A stretch of 64,000 nt of DNA, from contig NC_134643.1 of the NCBI RefSeq assembly GCF_030463565.1, positions 82,209,721 to 82,273,720 of the forward strand, in the 5' to 3' direction. Position numbers and translations under genes: made by a program. Below, one piece after another: positions 1-11,381 of this stretch; position 1 is the stretch's first letter, and every line of letters starts with the position of its first letter. The DNA is from Pelecanus crispus (lineage: Eukaryota; Chordata; Aves; Pelecaniformes; Pelecanidae). The notes beneath the pieces were generated by a model, which saw only the letters and a program-made list of their open reading frames with translations, searched no databases and was not told where the DNA came from.

Positions 1-462
1 GTGAGCCGGAAGACTCAGTTCTGTCTTCAGGAACTCGGAAGGCAAAGCAAGGCAAACGATAGCAGAAAACTTGATTTGTTTCTGTTTTTAATGCTCAAGC
101 CATTACAGGGCTGCTCAGCCGGAACCTTAACGACTCTGTGACAATCACCAGAGGCTGCTGCGGGGCAGGGCCCTGGACGCGGAGAAGGAGGCGCTGGAGG
201 TGCTCACCTCAGCAGCAGGAAAGACCGGGGTTAAAATTAGGGCTCAGAGCTCCAGAGAGCCCGTGCGCAGGGTCCGAACCGACAGTGGCCCTCACGGAGG
301 GCCGGAGATAGCAGAGGACTGGCGGCGGCAGCCGATGCCTGGGGCCGGCCGGCCCACCGAGCCCCTGCCGCTGCGCCGGCTGGGGCTGAGGAAGACGCCC
401 GTTCGTGCCGGAGAGAGGGACAGGGCAGCCCGGCCGCGGCGAGGCGGGCAGGCGCCGGGAGC

Positions 463-480
463 CTTCTGGGAAATGTAGTT
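463..480 (-). promoter_or_regulatory. ZNF143/STAF-like site 1
   Basis: Read on the minus strand this is AACTACATTTCCCAGAAG, close to the known ZNF143 (SBS) motif, an ACTACAATTCCCAG core. It lies about 350 bp upstream of the CREBL2 ATG, and a CCAAT box follows 23 bp later. The motif match is seen; binding is inferred. Confidence 0.7.
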
Positions 481-502
481 CTCCCGCCCAGCGGGGTGGG
501 GA

Positions 503-507
503 CCAAT
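503..507 (+). promoter_or_regulatory. CCAAT box 1 (NF-Y type)
   Basis: A CCAAT pentamer in the context gaCCAATcg, 23 bp after the first ZNF143-like site inside the CREBL2 CpG island. NF-Y binding is inferred from motif and context. Confidence 0.55.
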
Positions 508-542
508 CGCCGCGCCGCTCCCCGCCTCACCCCGGCGTGGCC

Positions 543-560
543 CTCTGGGAGTTGTAGTTC
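543..560 (-). promoter_or_regulatory. ZNF143/STAF-like site 2
   Basis: Read on the minus strand this is GAACTACAACTCCCAGAG, a second match to the ZNF143 motif. It has the same orientation as site 1 and begins exactly 80 bp after it. A CCAAT box again follows about 25 bp later, so the two sites look like a repeated module. Confidence 0.7.
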
Positions 561-584
561 CTTCCGCCCCCGCCTCGGCAGCGG

Positions 585-589
585 CCAAT
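585..589 (+). promoter_or_regulatory. CCAAT box 2 (NF-Y type)
   Basis: A CCAAT pentamer in the context cggCCAATgg, placed after ZNF143-like site 2 at nearly the same spacing as in the first module. Confidence 0.55.
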
Positions 590-706
590 GGCAGCGGGGC
601 CGAGCAAAACCACTCTTCCCAGCGTGCACCGCTCCGCCGCCGCTCCCCCCTCGCCCGCCCGGCGCGGGGCGGGGTGGGCGGCTGTAAACAAACAGGGCGG
701 CGGGGC

Positions 707-742
707 ATGGCGGCGGCGGTGGGCCGCGCTGGGGGGCTGTGA
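707..742 (+). other. Short upstream ORF in CREBL2 leader
   Basis: ATG at 707 is in frame with the CREBL2 start but closes at a TGA after 11 codons, so it cannot extend the protein and supports the ATG at 824 as the true start. It matters only if transcription begins upstream of it. Confidence 0.4.
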
Positions 743-780
743 CCGCCGGGGCGGGGGTGGGCGGCTCCGGTGTGCGCCCC

Positions 781-831
781 ATGCAGGGGCTGCGGCCGTG
801 CGGGACCGGGGCTGGCGGCACACATGGATGA
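781..831 (+). other. Upstream ORF overlapping the CREBL2 start codon
   Basis: An ATG at 781 opens a 16-codon frame that ends at the TGA at 829-831. That stop overlaps the first codons of CREBL2, which begin at 824 in another frame. Ribosomes using this ATG would pass the main start, so it could lower CREBL2 translation. The overlap is seen; the effect is inferred and depends on the mRNA start lying upstream of 781. Confidence 0.5.
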
Positions 832-838
832 CAGCAAG
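824..838 (+). CDS. CREBL2: CREBL2 coding exon 1
   Basis: Encodes MDDSK, the conserved N-terminus of CREBL2, and ends in a consensus donor (AAG then GTAAGG) at 839. It is too short to be found as an open frame by itself. The next coding exon is 14.7 kb away at 15584 and joins in phase 0. The start context has G at +4 but C at -3, so initiation strength is moderate. Confidence 0.92.
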
Positions 839-3800
839 GTAAGGGGCTGCGGGGGCCGGGGCCAGGGCCAGTTTGGAGCCGAGGGCAGCCGGTGAGGCGG
901 TGCAGGGAGCCCGTGTGGCCCTTCTGCGCCTGAGCCCGACGGGTTCAGGCTCCAAGTGGTGTGCAAGTGTGTGATGTAAGCCCCCATAAAGCCTCGTAAC
1001 AGTTAGTAGACAGGGAACTGCGAGTGAGGTGAGTGCTCCTGCTAAAGGCTTTTGCATAAACTCTGAGATCTTCTCTTGAAGGCCTCCGGTCGCTGCCGGT
1101 GGGAAGGAGGGGTTGTCCCCTTCGCTCTCCTCGCTTGCTGCATGCAGTGGAGCACAGCGCTTGGATGCTGCTTCTGGCTTTTCCTTAAAGCTCCAGGCAT
1201 GGGCCAGAGGCTGGATACAGACAAGTGGTCTGATCTGGTGCGGTGGATCATATTCCTACAGCACCCTGAATTTCTTAGGTAAATAGCAACTGTGGACGAA
1301 TGGTAAGGTACTAGGGTAGGAGCTTGGGTTGCAGCCTTGTAATGGGTGCTGGTGCTTCCATTCTTCCTGCATCGTCTTATGAGAACAGCACAGTGGCATC
1401 CCTGAAGGTACACGTCTTCCATTTAAGTGGAGTGAAACATAAGATGCACAGGGAACACCTCCTCTACCTGCTTGCACCAGGGTGCCCCTAAAGCATGACC
1501 TACAGGGCCCGTGTGAGGACTGAGAAAGTAACTGCTGTGTCCACTCAGTTCAGCGTTTTGCAACTGAAACTCCCAGTTAATTTTGGGTATTTTGGCTCAC
1601 TAGAGTGGTGGGTTATGGTACTATCCTGGGCTTTGTGCTGGAAATAGCTTAAGTTTCCAGGAGTGAGCCAGGTGAAACTACACTTGAGGTAGGCTGTGAG
1701 GCAGCTGTCTTCTGACTCATAATAAACTCTGAGCCTGGCTTGAGTGTTAAGACTGGTCACGTGGTAGTCACAGGCCTGTGGTACTTTGTTCTCAAGCCAC
1801 CTGGTTTTCTTCCCACTTGAATTTTACTACAACAAAATTGTGCTGCCTGTGCTGATCCGCCTTAATTTGAAGGGGAGCTTGATGTAATTTCTTAAGGAAT
1901 AAATCTAAGAAACTTTGATCAAAATTTGGCAGTACAAAGGATCCACAGGATGGATCGTAAGTATATGTAAGGTTCATGATGATTTGCCAAATTAACATAC
2001 ATACTATTTGGTTTTACTGAGGCCTTGTCTGAGAGCTGCAAAGGAGGGTCGGGGGAGCCTGCATCACTGAAGTCAACAAAATGCTCACAACTCTGAGAAC
2101 TGCAGGAAAGTTTATGTAATCGGGGCAGTAGTCTAGAAGATCCAGAAGACTTAATTCTGGCGGCATATCTAGCTCATGAGTATTGGCTGATTTTTATTTC
2201 TTTTAGTGTTAAGAACACTTCATTTCTCCTGTATCAGAATTAACTTATTTGTAACAGGTAACTTCCAGATTTTTCTTTTAAAAAATAATTTTTTATCTAT
2301 TGATGTGTTTTGTGAAGTCCTGATAATCTGCTTTTTTCTGGAACATTTTTGGATGCATTTACAAAATAAACTAAATCTTTCATCAAGTCAGTAAGACAGA
2401 TATTTGCTCTTTTTTTCCTTAGAAAAATTGATGTTGAGGGAAGGACAAAAAAAAAAAAAAAAGCAGAGCGGACTATTTACTCGTCCTATATTAAGTCTCA
2501 AGTACAGTTTCCTAGTATGATGTTTTTATTTAATACTTATCACTGAGATACTTGAGAGGATGGTGGCATTCAAAAGGGTCCTGCCCAGAACTACTGGGTG
2601 TGGCTGTACCTAAAGAAAACTTTGAAAATCTTTGTTACCTCAGCAGGTTTTTCATTAGGTAATGACCTTGGGTGATATCGGATCCTCATATCTTCTACTG
2701 AAAATAGCTGATACTTGTCAGTAAGTGCCTGCTGCTCTGAAAGGCTTCACTGCAGTTGTTTTGAAGGGCTGTGGCTCCTTTCAGAACAAGTTCATGAGGC
2801 TACAGGTTGCCCTAAGGGTTTGGTGGCTCCATTCAAGAGATCCCATTTCTCCTGGGAGGGCTCTTCCTGTTGCATGTTGCTGTGTCAGGATGAGGCAAGC
2901 ACTATTTATACTCCATTTTATAGCCAGTGCGGTCTCTCAGCTTGAGCCAGTGTGTTCTTGAAATCTTCTAAAAGTTCCACTGAGTCACGCTTTCTTCCTT
3001 GTTGAGAGGGTTGGCCTGTGTGATCGAAGAGTCTTATCTGTAAATGGAATGAGTGTGACTGTGAAAGGAATTTCCCTGTAAAAACTGAGATAACTAAATT
3101 ACATCAGTAGCGAAGTAACCGTTCTATAGCTGCATCCACCCAAGTTCCGTGTTTTCCTTCATCTACGTGACATAAAGAACTTAGAATTGGGCTTGTGGGC
3201 TGTAATGTTTTTCCCTAATTCTTAGTGCAACATAATTTATCCGTACCTGGTTTACGAGAGCAATCGAAAAATGGTTCATCTAAACATGTTCCTCAAAATG
3301 GGAAGGAAATAGTAAGAAATAAAGGGAGAGGTAGAATATCAGAACGTCAGATCTAGAAAACTTTCATGTTCCAGTTTTAAAGGATGTTCTTTACACACAC
3401 AAAACCCTCCCAACCAAACCCCAAAACATGACCTTCTTGTCTTTCTCCTGTAGAGCTGCTCTGAAACTAGGGCTTGTTCAGATACTGGTCTCACTTCTTG
3501 CTGTGGTTTGAGCTATTGGTTGAGTAAGGGAAAGAGTTTAGTGATGCAGCTGTTCCTTAGCAATTAATCTCTGTTAAAATAACACTTACGTATCTCTGAA
3601 GTATTTAGACACAGGAAAAAGGAGAAATTCTGTCACTGTGATTTCAGCCTTTATAGGTGAAATTACTTGGTTAGTTTACAAGACTACATATAACTTATTT
3701 ATTATTTACATTGGGAAGCAGGGGTGTTGTATTAGGGTAAGAAGTATTTTTTACATTTCTGTTAGTTGATAAATAACTCTTGTTGGTAACTGTTAAAATA

Positions 3801-6800
3801 CAGTTCTACATAGCTAACTGCAATCTTTTGTGTTATAGAGGTTTTTATAGGGTGCATTCTGGCAATACTTATGTGAGTAATAAACTTTTCAGTTTATGGG
3901 TAGAAATGAGAAATAAAAAAAATTCTTAACATTAGATCACTTTTCTGTTATTCCACTGAAATTAAAAACAAGCAAACAAAAACCAAACCACCACCACCAA
4001 AAAAGTTTGGGGTTGTCCTCTTTTATTACAAATATTCTTGTCCTGTAAGGAAAAGATAGTTTTAGTTTTCAAAAAGTTTAGATTAAATGTATTTTTCTTC
4101 AAAAATGTGCTTAATTGAGCCAAAACATGAATGAGTAGATTGGATTTTAAGAAAAATATTACACTTAAACCCAAATATTATATTTAAAATGTTTTTTTTT
4201 ATTTTAAGTGGGATTTTTTTTTTAAATGTATAAGTGCATCATTCTTAATCGTAGCAGTGGAATATGGTAATTGATTGCTTTTTTTGAATGGGAATGAAAA
4301 TTTAGGGAAATGCACCCAACAGCTTTTTAAAATGCCTTGCTAGTTCAAGGTAGATACTTACATGTGTTGGATATACGAAGGAAGGTAAAAAAGCAGGCTT
4401 AGGAAAACCTTTTGTTATCCAGTTCTCATGACAATAAAACGGTCCACTCTTCAGATTTTTGAAAAAGTAGATCTCAGTCTCTTGCATTTGTTTTAATTCC
4501 AGGCTAGTTTCTCAACTTTGAACAGACTGGTTCTTGGTTGTTGGTTTTCTTTTGCTTGTAAATAAATTGCTGCATCCTCTAAATGAAGAAGCAAATTCCT
4601 TTACACCTGTAAAAGGGGCTGTGGCTGTTGAAAGCTGGGTCTCCAGCTGAGGTTGGTTGCTTTCCAGCAAGCTGGTCCCAGGGACTTGGGCAAGGATGTT
4701 GGTCTTGAGGTCTGACTATTTCTGAACTTCCACAGACTTGCAATGTGTGAAGTGAAAGAAAAACTTTTAAATAGGTACGCTGAGAGTGTTTTCATGTGTT
4801 AACTGAGTTTGAGAAAGCAAGTCCTCAGATTAACTGTTTGTATGGGGCACTTATATTTATGGATTGAGCATCTGTCAATGTCTTGCTCTGGTGTTCATAC
4901 AGCCTTTCCATTTTGGGGGAGCACTTGGTGATAAAGCAGGGGAAGGCCACAGCAAAATGCTGTGCATGAGGTCTTGGGCCACTTTCCCCACTGCCTAGCT
5001 TTGAAACATCAAATACCCAGTCGCGTGTGATCCTGAGGGGAATTTTGCTGTAAGTCATAATTATGGGGATGCAGACATCCCTTGCAGGGGGTGTGGGAGC
5101 AAGTCGGATGTGAAAGCTTGTGCTTAAAATAGAGGGCTTGATGGGTCTTCATTCATGAGATGTCCTCTGGCACGTCTCTGCCTATGACTCTTACTGTTGT
5201 GGGTGACTGGGATCACAAAGAGAGGGGTGATCTCCCAGGTGATCCTAGAATCAACTCTGAGGAATGCTTTGAAAGCCACAGCAGGGACTGAGAGCTAGTG
5301 CGGAGAGTGAAGCACAGGATCCATTTTCATAATAACCTCAGTTGTTAAGGAGGTAGGTTACTGTGTTTTCATCCTTCAGGACTTTTTCAGAGTACACAGG
5401 TTTGCAAAGTGCTGGAGACTTCTTCCATCCAGGATCGTGTCCAAATGTAAAGCGTTCTCATTGCTGCTTGCTTGGAAATATAAAACCTAAATAGCTTTGG
5501 TTATAAATTGAGATGGGGAATTTCAAATAGTCAGATGTTTTAACAAGTCTCTGCTCAGCGTTGCTCAGATGGCACGCCCACTTTCTCGCATTTGCAATGG
5601 GTAAGTAAATTGGATGAGCTGAAACCCCATAAACAGTTTGATTTCACGTTTGCAGGGGGCTAGGAGGATATACGTAGTATAGTGTTAGCTGACCATCCTT
5701 GTTGCCTGTTTCAAGCTCCAATAGATATTTAAAGAAGTGCCTGGGTGCTGTTACCTAAACTGGGAGAATGCATATGGTGTGTTGGTGGATGCGCTTCCAC
5801 GCGTGAGGCTGTAAGCCTTTCCTGGGGGGAAGAGGAAGACTCTCCCCTGTTGAGCAGTAAGGTGGCATCCAGCTGACTGCTGCAGTCTAAGTAGCGATTC
5901 CTTCCCTGAACCTTAATGATTACCCATGTTGACTTGTGGACACCTGTGTAACACTTTATGAAAACTTGATATTTATTCCTAGCTTACGATTTTAAAAGAT
6001 AGACATTTCAGCAAAGATAGTTGTCTTTACACTTCTGTGCTAAAGACTACCTTATTTTTAGTACATTAATCACTTTGTATGATTAGACTTTTAGGATTAA
6101 TTTCTATTGACATATCTGCTTAAGACTTAAAGTATTTGCTCACTAAATAATATCCTATGTTTTTGGATTATTATAGGATACATTTTGTCTGCCAGTGAAA
6201 GTTAACTAAATCTGTGTGAAACATAAAATACTGTGCGATGGAAGAATAACCAGTATACGTTCTAGCTACTGTACATATGGCTACTGTGAATGGTATGCTG
6301 CAGCTTTGCACATCGGATAACTTCATCTTTATTAGGAGACTTGTGACCAACTTAATTTGATTACTGATTTTGAGAAAATGTTTGCGAGTGTGAATTACAC
6401 CCCTCTAATGAATGCAGTGCTTAGGTTGTATTTCTTGCTAATCATTTTTTGTAGTTTTGTATAAGTTCTGTAGATGATCATCAGCTCCATGCTAAGTTAA
6501 ATTCTGCAGACCTATACCTTCAGCCACTAATGCAACCAAGAGTCTGCTTAAAATGATTCCTTGAGTTGGATCTCAAGTACTGGTTGATGGAGAGCTACTT
6601 CTTTATCTGTGAATGAACTGAGAGCTGCTAGAAGATGCTGAACTGGTCAATGCGATCAGCATTGCTGATCAGTAGTGCTGAACAGTGCTTCAGATGATGG
6701 TGTTTTAATCTGCCAAATTGTTAAAAACCTGCAGATGTCATGGTGAGGCGTGCTTTATCACAACCTTCTGTCCGAGTGGCTCAGTCTTTGGGGAGTGTGG

Positions 6801-8418
6801 GGGGTGTGTGTGAATGCTGTGTGAAGAGTGGCTGTATTATCCTTGTATCTCCTTCCGAAGGAGGACCTCTCCATGACGCAATCTGGCGGTGCTTTTGTAG
6901 AGATCTGCTGAATCCCTCTAATTAAAAAAATCCAGAAATCTGAAGGTTTTTTCTGCATCAGGGCAAGTAATTGCAGCTATTTCCAATTCCAGGTCAAATA
7001 ATTTTGTACCTGAACACTGATGCCAGGTGAGAATGATGTTATTATCCAAGTACTGTATTAAAAAGGGAGTTATGTTTTTCTATTTTCTGAGGTCTGAGTG
7101 AACTGAAATAGGAGCTTTATCAGATTTCTGACAAATGCATGTTGTTATTAATATTTCTATGACAAATTTTATGATTAATACTGTTCTGGGTCTTGATTAT
7201 ATATGACTCGCTGAAAAAAAACAAAATTCTACTACTGGATGCTAATAGATCCCATCCCTTTATAAACTCCCGAGGAATACAGAGGGAATAAAATATGTTT
7301 GCTTGCTTGTGATTTCTTGGTCTGCTGCCAAGTTCAACATCAACGAGCACTTCTGCTTTGTCTTCTTTCTGTCACATCAGCATAGCAACTGAGTAGGCAA
7401 ACATGACTAGAAGCTAGGGAGATAGGGTCATGTGGGATGGTGGCAAAGGATTTATCAGGCCTTTTTTTCCCCAGCTGGGTTGCTTAAGGTTCTAAATATT
7501 GGTGAAGAAAAGTTGTTAAGGATGCAGGATTTGATTAACTTGCTTACCGAACTAGCTGTGCAGGGTGGTGCCTAATTGTATGGTGAACTCCAGTTCAGGA
7601 TCCACAAAGACAGTATGAGTCTTTTGGGAGGGTTTGAAGGCAGACTATTAGGGTCTTGCTGCTAAAGTCAGAGTTAAAAGGGAAGGAAGCTTTTCATTAT
7701 TTCCATAGTCCTAGTGGTTAGAGCATTGGCAAGCAATGACCCAAGAGGTACAAGCCTTCTTCCTCCTATAAGAGAGCTTGTGTGCAGGGGTGCTGCAGTG
7801 GTGAAAGATCTTGGGGGAGACAGCAATTAGTACACCTATCAGGAGAAAGCTCTCTAGAGTGACTAAAGGGAAAGCAGTTAATTAATAATGGTGGATCCAG
7901 GTTTGCTGTTGCAATGTGCAAAAAAGTTCACACCAGCATCTAATTTCCTTGCAGACTACAGAGTGCCTTTAACTGTTTTATGTCCACATCTCTAGATCTG
8001 TCCATAAAAACATGCCTTTAAACTCAGAGTTTGTACAAGCTCACTTGATATCTTAGTGGCATAACAATCCACTCTCCCTTGCCCTTTGTATGTTTTCTGT
8101 GTTGATGTGACCCCTCCCTTGAAAAAGGCATCAGCTACATATAAGCATACACAAGATGCTTTGAAATAACAGGTCGCTAAAAAGAAATTATTTTATGAGA
8201 TTGTGGTGTTGGATGGATTTAATAGCTGTGCTGCTTGCGAGTGCTTTTCAATGCTGGTTCCTGCCCAGGGTGCTGGCTGTGGAAAGGTTGGGTGCCATTT
8301 CCAAGTAGTTTTAACTTGCTGGTTGTGAGAAACAACGTGGTAGCAACTATTCCACCTGCCTGATGTTCTTGTGAAAGGGCATGGCTGTGACATACACAGG
8401 ACTAAGACTCGAGTTATT
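839..8418 (+). other. CREBL2: CREBL2 intron 1, 5' part
   Basis: AT-rich intronic sequence with no supported coding exon. A 16-base A run lies at 2447-2462. No RNA gene or conserved domain was recognised in any frame; the short open frames look like chance. Confidence 0.7.
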
Positions 8419-8526
8419 CATAGAATTGCAGAATCGCTTAGGTTGGAAAAGACCTTTAAGATCATCCAGTCCAACCATTAACCTACACTACCAAGTCTAC
8501 TCTAAGCCAATCAAGGGTAGACTAGA

Positions 8527-11262
8527 CTAAACCATGTCCCCAAGTGCCACATCTACCCGTTTTTTGAACACTTCCAGGGATGGTGACTCCACCACCTCTC
8601 TGGGCAGCCTGTTCCAATCCTTGACTACCCTTTCCATGAAGAAGTTTTTCCTAACATCCAATCTAAACCTCCGCTGACGCAACTTGAGCCTGTTTCCTCT
8701 CGTCCTATCGCTAACTACGTGGGAGAAGAGACCAACACCCACCTCACTACAACCTCCTTTCAGGTAGTTGTAGAGAGTGATAAGGTCTCCCCTCAGCCTC
8801 CTCTTCTCTAGGCTAAACAATCCCAGTTCCCTCAGCCGCTCCTCATAAGGCCTGTGCTCCAGACCCTTCACCAGCTTCATTGCCCTTCTCGGACACGCTC
8901 CAGCACCTCAATGTCCTTCTTGTATTGAGGGGCCCAAAACTGGACACAGTATTCCAGGTGAGGCCTCACCAGCGCCGAGTACAGGGGGACAATCACTTCC
9001 CTGCTCCTGCTGGCCACACTATTCCTGATACAGGCCAGGATGCTGTTGGCCTTCTTGGCCACCTGGGCACACTGCTGGCTCATGTTCAGCCGGCTGTCGA
9101 CCAACACCCCCAGGTCCTTTTCAGCCAGGCAGCTTTCCAGCCACTCTTCCCCAAGCCTGTAGCGTTGCATGGGGTTGTTGTGCCCAAAGTGCAGGACCTG
9201 TCACTTGGCCTTGTTAAACCTCATACAGTTGGCCTTGGCCCATCGGTCCAGCCTGTCCAGGTCCCTCTCCAGGGCCATCCTACCCTCGAGCAGATCGACA
9301 CTCCCACCCAACTTGGTGTCATCTGCAAACTTACTGAGGCTGCACTCAATCCCCTTATCCAGATCATTGATAAAGATATTAAACAAGACTGGCCCCAAAA
9401 CAGAGCCCTGGGGAACACTGCTCGTGACCGGCCGCCAACTGGACTTAACTCCATTTACCACTACTCTCTGGGCTCGGCCACCCAACCAGTTTTTTACCCA
9501 GCGAAGACTACGCCCATCCAAGCCATGAGCTGCCAGCTTGCCAAGGAGAATATTATGGGAGACTGTGTCAAAGGCTTTGCTAAAGTCCAGGTAAATGACA
9601 TCCACAGCCTTTCCATCATCTACCAGGTAGGTCACCAGGTCATAAAAGGAGATCAGGTTGGTCAAGCAGGACCTGCCTTTCATGAACCCATGCTGGCTGG
9701 GCCTGATCCCCTGGTTGACCTGCACTTGCCTGTTGAGTTCACTCAATATGAACCTCTCCATAATCTTTCCCGGCACCGAGGTCAGGCTGACAGGCCTGTA
9801 GTTTCCCGGGTCCTCCTCCTGGCCCTTCTTGTAGATGGGCGTCACATTGGCAAGCCTCCAGTCATCAGGGACCTCCCCTGTTAACCAGGACTGCTGATAG
9901 ATGATGGAAGGTGGCTTGGTGAGCTCCTCTGCCAGCTCCCTCTGTTACTCTCGGGTGGATCCCATCTGGCCCCATAGACTTGTGGGTGTCCAGGTGGCGT
10001 AGCAGGTCGTTAACTGCTTCCTCCTGGACTATGAGGGCTCCATTCTGCTCTCTGTCCCTATCTTCTAGCTCAGGGGCCTGAGTACCCTGGGGATGACTGG
10101 TCTGGCTATTAAAGTCAGAGGCAAAGAAGGTGTTAAGTACCTCAGCCTTTTCCTTGTCCTCGGTGACAATGTTCCCCCCCACATCCAGCAAAGGATGGAG
10201 ATCCTCATTGGCTCTCCTTTTATTGCTGATGTACTTATAAAAGCATTTTTTATTATCTTTTACAACATTGGCCAGATTAACTTCTTGCTGGGCTTTTGCT
10301 TTTCTAATTTCCTCCCTGCAGGACCTAACAAGATCCCTGTACTCCTCCTGAGTTGCCCACCCCTTCTTCCAAAGGCGGTAGACTCTCCTGTTTTCCCTGA
10401 GTCCCCGCAAAAGCTCCCTATTCAGCCAGGCCGGTCGTTTTCCCCACTGGTTGGTCTTACGGCACATGGGGACAGCCCGCTCCTGCGCCAAGACTTCCTT
10501 CTTGAAGAAGGCCCAGCCTTCGTGGACCCCTTTGCCTTTCAGGACTGCCTCCCAAGGGACTTTCCCAACCAGGGTCCTGAAGAGGCCAAAGTCTGCCCTC
10601 CAGAAGTCCATGGTAACAGTTTTGCTCCCCCTCTGCTTGGCATTGCCCAGAATTGAGAACTCTGTCATATCGTGGTCGCTAAGCCCAAGATGGCCTCCGA
10701 CCTCGACATTTCCCAGAAGCCCTTCTCTGTTAGTAAACAGCAGGTCAATCGAGGCACCTCCCCTGGTAGGCTCACTTACCAGCTGCATCAGAAAGTTATC
10801 CTCCACACACTCTAGGAACCTCTGAGACTGTTGTCTCTCTGCTGTGTTGTATTTCCAGCAGATGTCCAGCAAGTTGAAGTTCCCCACGAGAACAAGGGCT
10901 AGCGATTGCGAGACTTCTGCCAGCCGCTTATAGAACGCCTCATCTACCTCTACATCCTGGTTGGGTGGTCTATAGCAGACTCCCAACAGGACATCCGCCT
11001 TGCTGGCCTTCCCCCTCATCCTTGCCCATAAGCATTCTACCTTGTCATCACCACTGTCAAGCTCTATACAGTCAAAACACGCCCTAACATACAGAGCCAC
11101 CCCACCGCCTCTCCTTCCTTGCCTATCCTGTCCGAAGAGCTTACAGCCATCCAGTGCAGCACTCCAGTCATGAGAGTCATCCCACCACGTTTCTGTGATG
11201 GCGATTATGTCATAGCCATCCTGCTACACAAGGGCTTCCAGCTCCTTCTGTTTGTTGCCCAT
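8527..11262 (-). pseudogene. CR1 ORF2 (endonuclease and reverse transcriptase), broken
   Basis: ORF2 of the CR1 element, in at least four disrupted pieces. The N-terminal piece has an in-frame TAG at 11224-11226, 12 codons after a probable Met at 11260-11262. The endonuclease piece (9865-11100) keeps the YRPPNQ and SDH motifs, but the usual GDFN is GNFN with Asn at 10879-10881, which removes a catalytic Asp. A frameshift separates it from the reverse-transcriptase piece (9201-9845), which has the palm motif FADD at its residues 173-176. A TGA follows that piece, and another frameshift lies near 8880 before the C-terminal tail (8527-8880). The product would once have nicked target DNA and primed reverse transcription; this copy cannot make it whole. 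Confidence 0.92.
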
Positions 11263-11381
11263 GCTGCATGCATTGGTGTAGATGCACTTGAGCCGGGCTA
11301 TTGATTTCGCCCCCAATGTTGCCATGCTGCCCCTGGGCTCCTCACTAGCGGGCCCGTTTATATCCCCTTCCCTCTTCAAAC

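Larger units (their letters stand above)
150..900 (+). promoter_or_regulatory. CREBL2: CpG-island promoter of CREBL2
   Basis: The stretch is very GC-rich and dense in CpG, in contrast to the AT-rich intron that follows, and it ends in CREBL2 coding exon 1. No TATA box is visible near the exon. It holds two ZNF143-like sites, two CCAAT boxes and several GC boxes, which is typical of a broadly expressed TATA-less promoter. The transcription start is not determinable here; it should lie between about 480 and 780. Open frames in this block on both strands are what GC-rich DNA gives by chance and are not called as genes. Confidence 0.85.

Noticed and set aside
237-1057. Several 170-230 codon frames on the minus strand over the CREBL2 promoter
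   Set aside because: Overlapping frames are open in parallel, which is typical of CpG islands; no recognisable motifs.
8880-9884. 334-codon plus-strand frame
   Set aside because: It is antisense to the CR1 reverse transcriptase and is a shadow of that coding sequence.
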